NCBI RefSeq assembly: GCF_004337985.1
Contig: NC_043744.1
Coordinates: forward strand, 1,180,730 to 1,244,729
From: Pyricularia pennisetigena
Lineage: Eukaryota > Ascomycota > Sordariomycetes > Magnaporthales > Pyriculariaceae
Length of the DNA stretch: 64,000 bases
Direction of reading: 5' to 3'
Shown: piece by piece, positions 46,875-57,743 of the stretch
Layout: every line of letters starts with the position of its first letter
Position numbering within the stretch: position 1 is the stretch's first letter
Translations under genes and position numbers: made by a program
The notes under the pieces: generated by a model
The model's input: only the letters and a program-made list of their open reading frames with translations
The model's database searches: none
Told to the model about the DNA's origin: nothing

Positions 46875-49359
46875 TTTTGAGGTATTTAGGGAGAGCTGGC
46901 TGTCAGTTCAAATGTTTGGTTGGGTGGACTAGTATGATGGAATGAGACAGGAGTAAAGTAGTGCAAAGGAGTGGTTTTGGTCAGGCTTTATACTTGGCTT
47001 TTCCTCCTTTCTGGCATCATAACTTGTTCAACAGATTCATCTCTCGGACCATCTTTGCATGAACAGAAATCGAAATCGACTTTCACATAATTCCTGCTTC
47101 GCTACGAGTGAAAACACCCTTGGCACAGTGGCACAATGACATTGCTGTGGGCCTCGTGGGTGTTCACAGATCTAGGTAAGAGTTTTGGCAAAAGATAAAA
47201 AGCAAACCTACAATACAATAGGTTTTTCAAGTATATGTGATTAATGCAGGCCCATATACAAAACCCGCAATGGGAAAGGTGAAATTGTTAACCCCATCCC
47301 GTAATTACTGCTGACATTATGCTATCTGGTCCACATAACTTTTGAATCGTAAGATGCAGATAATAAATGAGAATTCTAGGAGTCATGCTGGTAAGAGATT
47401 ATCTCCCAGAAGCCTCTCGCCCATACTACTATCGATGTACGGAAAACAGGCAGTGTGGCCACTGTAGCATAATTTCATCTCGGTATTACCGTCCCAGCAG
47501 CCTTGGTTGTTTCCCGAAATATGCCCGAACTGCATCTCCCAACAGAATAATATAATCAGTGTGGATGGGTCCAACCGTCTGCCAGCACTTTCAGATTGCA
47601 TGTGTAGCGCTATTTGAAAAGGGTGTGGGTATTTTACCGCAACAACACACTAAATCACTGCATTAAACCCACTTCACACTGTGTTTAATTTTTCAATACA
47701 AAGTGACTCACAAACTGCGAAACCACAATTGTTATTTGTACAGGGATTGCGGTTAGTCTAGGAATCCACTTAATAAGTACAAACTCACAAATAACTGCGC
47801 AATGGCCTTTGCAGCTGCAAATAATGCGGTTAGACGGAAAGCTTTTATTACCCAGGGAGGGTGTTATTTTTCATGCACCGCAATACCTTAGCCGTAACCA
47901 AACGATTCTTTTCGGTAACAAAGAAAAAGAACCTGTATAACTTGACTCTCAGTGCGGGAGGGCGGTTGCGAAATTGCGCATAGCTTTCCTTTGGGTATGT
48001 TCCATTGTTGAAATTAATGCCTGTGAAGGGCGTTGCGCAAAAGTGATACCAGGATTGAGATTTGTGCTCTCTCGTGTATCCCTATTCGTTACCACCTGTA
48101 CTGAAAAACGAAACGCATGGCAAGGTGGATCTATTTGCGGTGAAATAACGAGACTCTTTGCAAAGAGTCACTGCAGTGAACCTGGGTTTTTCTTACAAGT
48201 CCCAGTTAAAAAACCCCCTGCGCTAAATTAGCTCTTAAGTTCGGCATTTGTAGATCGGCTCCAAGCTATTCGGCTTTATTAACTAGATCAACCCAGAAAT
48301 TACTCTAGTCCTGGTAGCTAACTCCCAAGGGGAAACTATAAAAAATCTATAACAACTCATTTACAGTGTTTAACTATCTGTGGGTTATCAAAGCAATTAC
48401 CTAGCATCTTTTATGCTTAGGCGTTACGGATTAATTTCAGGATTACCCGGTTTACTCCTCTCACTATTACTTTGAAAGCTCAAAGGGGTATATCTAATTG
48501 TCCCTTGGATGGAACCTTTCGATGAACGGCTTTAATAGCTCCTGCTAAATATGATATGTGCTAAACTCTACTCCCATACTTTTGATGCTGGAATTACGTT
48601 TCGTAACTGTCGCACTTGGGTTAGAATCCCAAGGGAGCGAATCGGGCCCGGGTGCTTTGCTTCATCCTCAGAACAAATTGCAAGCGATTTCATTCTGTAA
48701 ATCGAAGAAAGGGAAAATAATTTTATATAAGAACCCGGATAAATTATTTGCCTCGGGCCAGTCTTCCTAGGGCTAAGCAATAGCTTAACCATGAAGCAAC
48801 AAGGTAACTAAAGCTTTAATTACTTGGCCATATTGGTTGCATATCAATTTAGACAACAGTCAACCTGATTAACATGCACTGTTTGAAAAATGCGCGCGGA
48901 TGGGTCTGGACATTCCGAGGGACTGGTACAGCTCCCCGCGACAGGGATTTGCAGCAAAGGTTCAGCATATAACATTTATCCCCTTTAATAAATACCGTCC
49001 GAATAGTGCCAATATGGGGCAGCCTCTACCGAAAGCCCTGCAGAGGAACATTTTAAGATTTTGCTTTAATAACAAAGGTTACAAATAAACAGTTATACAT
49101 TGTACAGTTAAGGTTTTAAAAATACATACAATCTAAAAGACCAATTGGAGTTGGCTTTTACGGTAATATTGATTTGCGTGCCCGTTTTTTCACCTGAAAC
49201 TGGCCTTTTATCGACGAACTATGGTTGTGAGGCTTGAGATTCAATTTTCTTCTTTCCAGGCCGTTTTTTCACGGGCCGGGACGTTTTCCCAACTATTATG
49301 GATTATATAATTATCGTCGTAATATACGGTCCAGCTTATTAGTTCGTGCTAATCCGTAA
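46875..49359. other. Transition into AT-rich, repeat-derived DNA
   Basis: Composition drifts from gene-like to AT-rich from about 47.6 kb. No intact gene is supported. On the minus strand the stretch just left of 49360 lies where the pol part of the retrotransposon would follow its gag, but I could not recognise protease or reverse-transcriptase motifs. Confidence 0.45.
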
Positions 49360-50262
49360 ACGTTATTTATTGGTAATTGGTTGCGTTAAATCCTCGTAAT
49401 TTTTCTGGTTTGGGGGAAAACCCAGGTGCCTTATTTTTGTTTCCGGGGCAATTTCGGGCGATATACCCTGCTTTATCACATTTAAAACATTTGCCGCTTT
49501 TGGGGTCCTTGTAAGGTTTTCTATACTAAATGGCTTAAGGTCTATAGGGCCGTTATAAATGCCGTACGCAGTGCTATAAATTGGGTTTGCCATATAACGG
49601 AATCAATTCCATCCATTATTCTTATAATATATTGGCTGGTGTTGGTGTTTGCGTCCCGTGTTAGCTTGTCGTATTAAAGAGACGAATACTCGTTATCCTC
49701 CTTGTTTTTCTTATCGTAGATTCTACTATCCAATTTAATAGCGAGTTCGACGTACTCGAACAAATCCTCGGGTCTGTCGAACTTAAATATTTCGTCTTTT
49801 ATTTCAAATTTCAGGCCTTGGTAAAATTGTAGGATTTTAATTTTTTGGGTTATACCCAGCCTGGTTGCTAGCCTTTCAACTTCGGTTGCATAGGCGGAAG
49901 CTGATTTGGTTTATCGTAAATTGGCCAAATTACGTTCGGTTTATCGCTTTTTATTGGGTTTCTGGAATAAAAAGCGGAGGGTGCGTTCGTACCCTGCAAA
50001 AGTTGAAAAAAATTCGGTAATTTCCTAGCGTCGTTTTTAAAGGGGTACGTCGAACCATTCCTGCAATAAAAACTCGAATTAAAATAATATTCGTCCGCGG
50101 AAAAAAGTGGCTACGTATACCATTTTTTCTATTTCGTTACGGAAAATTTCCAAATAAAACGCCTAATAAATACGTATTTGCACCAGGTATCCTTTAAATT
50201 GTCCGGATATACCATTAAATATAACCGGGGGATTAAATTCAAATTTTTCGCGCCTATTAAAA
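49360..50262 (-). pseudogene. Decayed LTR-retrotransposon gag with zinc knuckle
   Basis: One minus-strand frame reads as a Ty3/Gypsy-type gag from about 50262 to 49360, with several in-frame TAA/TAG stops and no apparent frameshift in the well-preserved central part. Recognisable pieces are a capsid-like N-terminal region (PVIFNGISGQFKGYL), SASAYATEVERLATRLG, and FYQGLKFEIKDEIF with FDRPEDLFEYVELAIKLD; these are typical of fungal gag. A C-terminal zinc knuckle at 49448-49489 reads CFKCDKAGYIARNC: the expected His of the CCHC box is Tyr. Stops at places expected to hold Gln (CAA/CAG to TAA/TAG) and His-to-Tyr are exactly the C-to-T changes left by repeat-induced point mutation. Confidence 0.75.
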
Positions 50263-51004
50263 AGGGTTGAAAAAATATTAACACCGGTTCGAAAAATCCG
50301 CAATTTTTTTTAAAATTGGGTTGCGCGGAGCGTTTATTCCTGGAGTTGTTAAATGGTTTGGGTCATTTATTTGCGTAATTGGTTTTTGTTATCGTCGTTA
50401 TCGCTATCGTTTTCAGGTCGAATAAGGGCTTTTTGCGCCGTTTTACTGGACGTGGCGGGCGATTTAAAAATATTGTTTTTAAACGTTTAAAAAAACATGT
50501 TACCGGGTATTATTTAATATATTTAAAGGCAAAATGTTAAATAAAAGCAATTAAAATATTACGATTAAGGTATCGGGTAAATAACCTGTTTTTAAGGTAA
50601 AATACAGTGGGTTAAAACAATTGGACGTTTTATTTGGGTAATTGGGGGTCGCAATAATTGGGGTGAGATTATAATCGTTTTCAAATAAATATTAAGGTTA
50701 ATTAAAATTTAATTGCTGTTAAGCAATCCTAGAATCGAATTTATTTGCATAATAATAAACGCGTTTTATATAAACTATATCCTTGATATAATCTCTCCCA
50801 ATCTTTGGCGGATCGCAAAAATTATTTCCTTTAATTTATTATAGTCTTTAAAGGATTATCAAAATGATTTCCTTGGCAATTACGTAATACCACGTGATTG
50901 GGTCCTTATATAATCCTGTTATCGCTCGGTGTCTTTTTTGGTCGGGTGTCGTTAGAAGGGGTGTAACCCCGCCTAGCCTTATTAGTACGGACCCGATTAT
51001 TTGT
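50263..51004. other. AT-rich decayed DNA upstream of gag
   Basis: Would correspond to the 5' leader and LTR side of the retrotransposon, since gag reads leftward. Heavily AT-enriched; no LTR ends or primer-binding site could be recognised. Confidence 0.45.
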
Positions 51005-52287
51005 AGTCTGAGGACATCTTGTCGCATTTCGCCGTTCATGGCGGTACCACCAACGATAATTTGTCGCATTTCGCCGTTTATAACGGTATTATTAATAATA
51101 TATTTAATATTACGATATCGTTTATAATTACTTTATTAATATAAGGATAATTTGTGGTATTCTGCCGTTTGTAGCGGGTATATACAATATATTCGCATTA
51201 TAATGGCAAAAGAAAATAGTGTACCCATAGTATGCAATTAAATATTCGTATAAAAAAATAAATAAAAATTATAAAAATATATAGTAGTTTGCGTTAGATT
51301 TATTGGAGTTTGCTGATTACTTAAATGCCGGTCGCGCTTTTATAACCACTGTATTTGAAAAGATATTAAAATATTAAGTAAAATTTGTAATTTTTCATTA
51401 TATTTAATTTTTATTGTGAATAATAGTATATAATATTAACTTTAACTTTAGTTACAGCATTTATAGCCTAGCAGACCCAATACTGCAAAGTGCATGCAAT
51501 TATCGATTAAAACAAAAGTATTATTAATATTTGTATATTAACTAGCATTTTGTTAAAAACCTGAATAATTTACGCAAATATTGGTAAAATTAAAAGAAAG
51601 TTTAATTTCGGCATTCTTTTATCAATTTATCAAAGAATCCTACTTTACTTTATTTTATAAATTTTATTTAATTAAATAAAGCAATAAATATAAAAATAAT
51701 ATACATTCAGCATTTTTTTATATAAAAAAACAAAAAGGGCCGGTATTGTAAATCGGGTTTTACGTTGACGTTTGTTTATATACATTATCCACTTTTTCAA
51801 ATTTTGGTTTTATTAATATTAAAATTGGTAAAAATGTAAAAGCATTTCGATTGTAAAATATATATAAAATTGGATACACTTTACCTATCCGCATATTTAA
51901 CGGCTTATATAATTAGATATACGTATCAAAATAGGGCATTATATTAAATATATATATGTTACCCCCCACGTGCAAAAACCACAAAATCTGGCTACAAAAC
52001 AAAAATAATATGAAATTAATCAAATAAAGCAAAAAGATTTATAAAATACACATTTAGCATTCTTTTTTATTAAACAGTTTTTAAAACCGATATTATAGAT
52101 AGGATTGGACTCGGATGTTTGTTTATATACGTAATCGAATCTTTGAAGCTTTGGTTTCATTATCGTTAAAATTGGTAAAAATATAAACGAGTTTCGATTG
52201 TAAATTATAAATAAAAAATATACACTTTGCCTATCCGCTTATTTAATTGCTTATAAAATCTGGTATATGCACCAAAATTTCTAATAA

Positions 52288-52289
<2 letters not shown>

Positions 52290-52336
<47 letters not shown>
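52290..52336. repeat. (TA)n microsatellite, left arm
   Basis: A perfect TA run of about 23 units placed symmetrically to the run at 53366-53407 in the inverted repeat. Confidence 0.95.
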
Positions 52337-52337
<1 letters not shown>

Positions 52338-53364
52338 GACCCTCCACGTACAAAAAATATAAATTTGGTCAAAAATTAAAAATAATATTGAAAAAAATCG
52401 AAAAAAACAGTACCGCCATAAACGGATTAAGGGCAGGTAATATCGAATTCGGCCATTATAATAGATAAAAAAATAAATCGAATCGCTGCTAATAGCGGTA
52501 TTAAACGCTATTTTCAACGATATTTTATTTTTTCAATATTGTGCATGGTTGTGGAATAATAAAGGAGTTTCGGTTAAAAAAAGGCCAAAAATACCGCCAT
52601 AAACGGCGAAAATCGACAAGTTGTCCTCAGACCTGAACCAAAGCGTTTTTTGGATGGACCCACAGGTACATTGCAAAGCCGCAATTGAGTTACGAAGTGG
52701 AGCGAAGCGAACGAAGTGGATCAATTGTGGAGCTTTGGGCTTCAGGGATGAGCCCTGAGACTAGATTATTTGGTCGTAACACGATTATCTGGTCGTAACA
52801 TATACGCTGGTTGGAACTGGCGCAATTACGGAATTCTTATCGTACAACCAGCGGGATAATAGTAGGTATTAATGCTGGTTAACGCTAATGCAATTAAATT
52901 ATTACGTACGAATAATACGGGAAAAAAGGTGTTTAACGTAGTTTCAGGGCTTATCCCTGAAGCCCAAAGCTCCACAATTAATCCACTTCGTTCGCTTCGC
53001 TCCATTTTGTGGCTCAATTACGGCTTTGCAATGTATTTGTGGGTCCATCCAAAAAAAACGCTTTGGTTCAGGTCTGAGGACAATTTGTCGATTTTCGCCG
53101 TTTATGGCGGTATTTTTAACATTTTTTCGACCGACACTCCCTTATTATTCCACAACCACGCAAAATATTAAAAAAGAGATATCCTTAAAAATAGCGTTTA
53201 ATAATGCTATTAATAGAGATTTGATTTATTCTTTTATTTGTTATAACGGCCGAATTGGATACCACTTGCCCTTAATCCGTTTATGGCGGTACTGTTTTTT
53301 CGATTTTTTTCAATATTATTTTTAATTTTCAACCAAATTTCATAATTTCTGCACGTGGAGGGTC

Positions 53365-53365
<1 letters not shown>

Positions 53366-53407
<42 letters not shown>
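53366..53407. repeat. (TA)n microsatellite, right arm
   Basis: About 21 TA units; mirror partner of the 52290-52336 run. Confidence 0.95.
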
Positions 53408-53409
<2 letters not shown>

Positions 53410-54060
53410 GTTATATTAGATTCTGGTGTTCATACTGTATTATATAAGCAGTTAAATAAGCGGATAGGCAAAGTATACACTTTTTTATATATAATTTACA
53501 ATCGAAACTGGTTTCTATTTTTACCAATTTTAACGATAATAAAACCACAGTTTCAGGGATTGGGTTACCTGTGTAAACAAACGTCCACGAGGAGCTCAAT
53601 CTATAATACTGGCTTTCAAAGCTTTTTTATATTAAAAAATACTAAATGTGTATTTTATGACTTTTTTTGCTTTATTTCTTTAATTTTATATTATTTTTGT
53701 TTTGCAGCCAAATTTTATGGTGTTTGCACGTGGGGGATAGCATACATATTTTCAATCTAGTAACCCAAGTTGGTACACATATCCGATTATATGAGCCGTT
53801 AAATAAGCGGATAGGTAAGGTATACTTAATTTTATATATAATTTACAATCGAAACGCTTTTATATTTTTACCAATTTTAACATTAACAAAACCAAAATTC
53901 AAAGGGGTGGATAACGTATATAAATAAAAGTCAACGTGAAATCCGACTTATAATACCCGCTTTTCTTATTATTTAATATAAAGAGATGCTAAATTTGTGC
54001 CATTTTTCCATTTTTTGCTTTAGTTAATTAAATAAAATTTATAAAAACAAAGTTAGATAA

Positions 54061-54790
54061 CATTTTTTTATAAATTTATTAAGAAATGGATACATTAAAG
54101 CTCTTTTCAATTTCACCAATATTTGCGTCAATTTTTCAGTTTTTTCATAAATTATCAGTTGATATAAAAATATTAGTAAAACTTTTATTTTAACCCATAA
54201 TTACATGCACCCTGTACTTCTGGGTCCGCTAGGCTATAAATACTCCAACCCTCTTTTAAATCAATATTAAACGCCACTATTCAAAATAATAATTAAATAT
54301 AATGAAAAACTACAAATTTTACTAATTATTAAACTATCTTTCCTAATACATTGGCTACAAGAACGCGGTGCTCAGGAAAAAAATCACTAAGCCCCAATTA
54401 ATCCAACGCAGGTAATATTATATTTTTATAATTCTTATTCATTTTTTATTCGAATATTTAATTGCATATTATAGCTATACCATTTTCTTTTGCTATTATA
54501 ATACGAATACAATATCTATACCCGCTATAAACGGCGAAATGTGACAGATTGTCGTTATTAGTACCGGCGTACGGCTATAAACGTCGAAATGCGACAAATT
54601 ATCGTTGTTAGTACCGCCATAAACGGCGAAATGCGACAAATTGTCCTCAAACTAGAACGAACGCGTTTTTTTCGGCCAATATAATTGGTCGAAAAGCTAT
54701 GTGGCTAAAAGGTACATAAAGCGCTCGGTCCCCACTGCGAAACAGGGGGGTCTTGTTTAAACACTGAAATTATAATTAACGGTATCGCAA
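54061..54790. repeat. Repeat-end copy, first of two direct copies
   Basis: This block covers the outer part of the right arm plus about 140 bp beyond it. It recurs in direct orientation at about 55126-55790, with shared landmarks: the GGTCGAAAAGC word, the CGGTCCCCACTGCGAA word, and the AATTAATCCAACGCAGGT word. Divergence is mainly transitions. Confidence 0.7.
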
Positions 54791-55125
54791 TTAATCGTAC
54801 GTGCGTTTCAAAAAAAATTGCCAATATTAAAATAACCTCATTAACGCGTATGCACGAATAAGGAAATCCGGGGCGGAGGATCCGACCCGGCGAAACGGGA
54901 TAACTAATTGCGGTTTATGGACCGCAATTAAATAGTTAAAAACGACGCACGGACCGCACGCAAAATTCTAACTAACGGTACAATAATAACGTATTATCGC
55001 CAAATTTAAATAGAAAATTATACCGAATATATCCGAATATAAAAAAATATATCGTTATTACCTTTTATGTTAAATTTTACCACGATACATGAATAAACCC
55101 ACGGTTTTACGAATAAAAATATTTA

Positions 55126-55790
55126 TATACAAATTTATAAAAAATGGATATATTAGAATTTTTTCTAATTTTACTAATATTTGCGTAAATTATTCAGTTT
55201 TTTAAATAAATTATTAATTTATATACAAATATTAATAAGATTTTTATTTTAAACGATAATTGCATGCATTCTTTAACTGTGGATCCGTTAAACTATTATT
55301 ATTATAAAGTAATTCTGATAAAATATTATATGTCATTATTGAAAATAACAATTTAATATAATGAAAAATTACAAATTTTACTAAATATTTACATATCGTT
55401 TCAAATAAAATAGTTACAAAAACGCGGTATTAAATTGAAGAATGACCATGTTCCAATTAATCCAACGCAGGTTATCTTATATTTGTATGATTTTTATTTA
55501 ATCTTATATTCGAATATTCAATTGCATATTGTGGTTACACTGTTTTTTGCTATTATAGGGCGAATACAGTGTATATACCCATTATAAACGGCCAAATGCG
55601 ACAAATTGTTCTTAAATTAAAGAAATGGTTATTGGCGATATTGCAACATTAGGTATATTATTGATAGTACCGCTGTAAACGGCGAAATGCGACATTGGTC
55701 GAAAAGCCATGTCCCTGAAAGGTATATGGAGCGTTCGGTCCCCACTGCGAAGCAAGGGGGTTTAGTCTGAGCGCTGAGACTATTTTTTAA
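55126..55790. repeat. Repeat-end copy, second of two direct copies
   Basis: Direct copy of the 54061-54790 block. Its right end, about 55710-55771, also recurs inverted at 56600-56662. It overlaps the stop codon of the small secreted protein gene by a few bases at most. Confidence 0.7.
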
Positions 55791-56113
55791 TATCCACAGA
55801 CCATATCGTGACATTTTCTGGCCTTTTTGCGGAAAAACCTTGACACTCGCCCGCGTTTTGCATCCCCGGCCGCTATAGCAGCCTTTTCCGCATCTTCTTT
55901 TGCCCGGTTTTCACGTAACCAAGCCACGTGTCTAACTTGTTCACGTGTGTGTCCGTTATTGTTTATTTCAACACCGTATTCGTTTCTAGCGCCACTAGAG
56001 GTCCAAGCCGGCTCCACGTGTTGGGTAGTGAAATGGGATGCGCTTGCGCATAAAATTGGAGTGCAAAATGCTAAAACAGCTGTTGATCGGAGGACGAGCG
56101 CGAAACCTTTCAT
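55787..56113 (-). CDS. Small secreted protein in repeat island, 108 aa, candidate effector
   Basis: I do not recognise a family. The intact single-exon frame has a textbook signal peptide (positively charged start, then STAVLAFCTPILCASA, cleavage near residue 24). The mature part has an N-terminal segment with HVEPAW and NEYGVEINNNGH. A charged helix follows (REQVRHVAWLRENRAKEDAEKAAIAAG), then a basic tail VSRFFRKKARKC with two cysteines at 101 and 106 before the end at Tyr108. No stop or obvious RIP damage interrupts it, although both flanks are strongly decayed AT-rich repeats. It lies between inverted copies of one repeat end (55710-55771 and 56600-56662). Size, secretion signal and repeat-rich location fit a host-interaction effector; function is unknown. 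Confidence 0.75.
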   Translation of the reverse strand: MKGFALVLRSTAVLAFCTPILCASASHFTTQHVEPAWTSSGARNEYGVEINNNGHTREQVRHVAWLRENRAKEDAEKAAIAAGDAKRGRVSRFFRKKARKCHDMVCGY

Positions 56114-56599
56114 TTTGAAATAATTTTAATGAAGAGAATTAGAAGAAGTAATAAAAAAGATTGCGCGGGTAAAAGGTTATAAGGTGAGAACGAAAGGACA
56201 GCGAAAATGAAGCAATAATAAAAAAAGGATGAGGGAAACGTTCAAGTGATATTATTTGCGAAGTTGGGGTTCCAAATTTCATATATTCACAACTTGTGAT
56301 TTTGGGCTCTGGGGAAATATATACCTTTGTTGTTGGGGCTGTGCAGGATAAATATAAGTTCTTTTTTCTTTTATTATATTAAACTTTTACAAGTTGCATA
56401 AAGTAGTTTCAAAAATTGCCAGTTTTAAACCATTAAACTATATAAACAAAACGAGATATGATAATTCTTAATATATAAATTGCTTTTATTTTCAAATAAC
56501 GCAAACCTAAAAATAGTTAATATGCCGTTTTCTGGAATAAGGCATTCCAAAACCCCCCACGGGGGCCCGTGGCAGCCCAAATCGGTGGGGCGGCCAACC

Positions 56600-56657
56600 C
56601 TAGTCTCGATGCTCAGACTAGACCCCTGCGGGGTCCGGGCGATCCATGTACCTTTCA

Positions 56658-56662
<5 letters not shown>
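56600..56662. repeat. Inverted copy of the repeat end
   Basis: The reverse complement matches 55710-55771: CTGAAAGGTACATGGA, then a CGG/ACCCC stretch, then TAGTCTGAGC and GAGACTA. This copy is GC-richer and looks less RIP-damaged than its partner. Confidence 0.7.

Positions 56663-56688
<26 letters not shown>
56662..56688. repeat. (AT)n microsatellite
   Basis: About 13 AT units immediately outside the inverted repeat-end copy; the fourth long TA/AT run in the window. Confidence 0.9.
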
Positions 56689-56692
<4 letters not shown>

Positions 56693-56929
56693 ATGAGGTA
56701 AAAATGCTTTTCTAGTCCAGATCCGACCTCGGCGCCAAGCCATGATACTTGGCGCCCTTCTTTTCATGTTTCTTTTCGTCAGTACAGCAAGTAGTTCTGC
56801 CGCTGTGAAAATAGACTCAGGGAGCATCAAGAGATGGTAAAGTGAGCGGGCTCAGGACTCTGGATACCTCGATACCCAGTTCCCAGATCGGGGAACAGCT
56901 TGGAGTCGCAAGTACTAAATCTGCAGCGA

Positions 56930-57334
56930 CAAGGGCGACGATGACGCCAAGGCCGGCCAGCTCGACAACGAGGCGGCGCAGGAGATCAACCGCGCAACAG
57001 ACCCGAGCGCGGAGGGGGACGAAACCGAAGCAGACGGCTAGAAACCAATTGTTCAAAGGAAGGATCACCCATCGGCCCGCGGAGAATCCACGGCAGATTC
57101 CCGGTTGCCATGAGGGCGAAATACTTTATCATCAACAACCTCATGGACCAAGATGTCAATATGAAATTTGGCGTATTATTTCTTGACAAAGCGCAGTCGC
57201 TTCGCAACAATGCCGCAGCTTTCTGGATCCTGGCCAGCAAATTGCCGCGGACCCCGAACTCGGGCATGATTCCCGTATCGGCCACACCAGTCCTCGACTC
57301 GACCAAAACTTTGCAGATGGCGCAAACGAGCTAG
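56930..57334 (+). pseudogene. Fragment resembling a SNF2/DEAD-like helicase core
   Basis: A plus-strand frame ending at 57334 reads MKFGVLFLDKAQSLRNNAAAFW and, about 35 residues later, VSATPVLDSTKTLQM. A D-x-A-Q box followed at this spacing by SATP is the arrangement of motifs II and III in SNF2-type helicases, but the motif II Glu is Lys here and only this segment is present. Upstream codons to about 56930 are Arg/Pro-rich and not clearly related. It is best read as a broken remnant next to the repeat island; an unrelated short gene cannot be excluded. Confidence 0.4.
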
Positions 57335-57743
57335 GAAAAAACTATGCTTTATATCGATGTATATGATGTTGCATTGCCGACTTATATGTACTACTGAGAA
57401 GCCTAAACATGCCAAGGTGTCTCTTGGGGAAGCTGTCATCAAATAACAGGGCGTGTAAACGCCGCTTCTTGGTTATTGTCTCCCAAGGCAGTACATGACA
57501 TCCCAACAGAGATTGCAGAAGCCAAGACAGAGAACTGGGTCTGGCACTGAGGCTGCTCCAGAGACTACAAATCTCAGCTCCAAACCGCCGCCGCACTCGG
57601 AGCATCTGTCGACGGTCTGCACTAACATGCTCCCTCGAGGATGTTGAGACAATCTGAAAGTGAGAGCTCAGCAGCCATAGTAAACCCCCTAGACAAATTA
57701 TCTGGTAGATGTTCAATATGCAGACGCTCGATTTATACCCTAG
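57335..57743. other. Intergenic region, no supported gene
   Basis: The 3' flank of the PrpF-like gene; no coding content supported. Confidence 0.5.

Larger units (their letters stand above)
51005..54652. repeat. Giant inverted repeat (about 1.75-kb arms)
   Basis: The left arm (about 51005-52770) and right arm (about 52930-54652) are reverse complements of each other along their whole length, around a centre near 52850. Matching landmarks: the two (TA)n runs (52290-52336 and 53366-53407), the CTAGCAGACCCA block at 51473 with its complement at 54224-54236, and the GGTTCAGGTCTGAGGACAA block at 53058 against its complement at 52618-52637. Each arm itself holds two direct copies of a roughly 330-380-bp unit (51700-52010 and 52040-52350 in the left arm). 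The arms diverge by many transitions, consistent with RIP. No transposase frame survives. Confidence 0.82.
56114..56929. other. Promoter side of the secreted protein gene and repeat edge
   Basis: AT-rich up to about 56480, where gene-like composition returns. Contains the inverted repeat-end copy (56600-56662), followed directly by a TA run at 56662-56688. No gene is supported. Confidence 0.5.

Noticed and set aside
52247..53927. Several 60-100-codon frames in the palindrome
   Set aside because: They consist of translated TA runs and AT-rich repeat sequence and differ between the arms.
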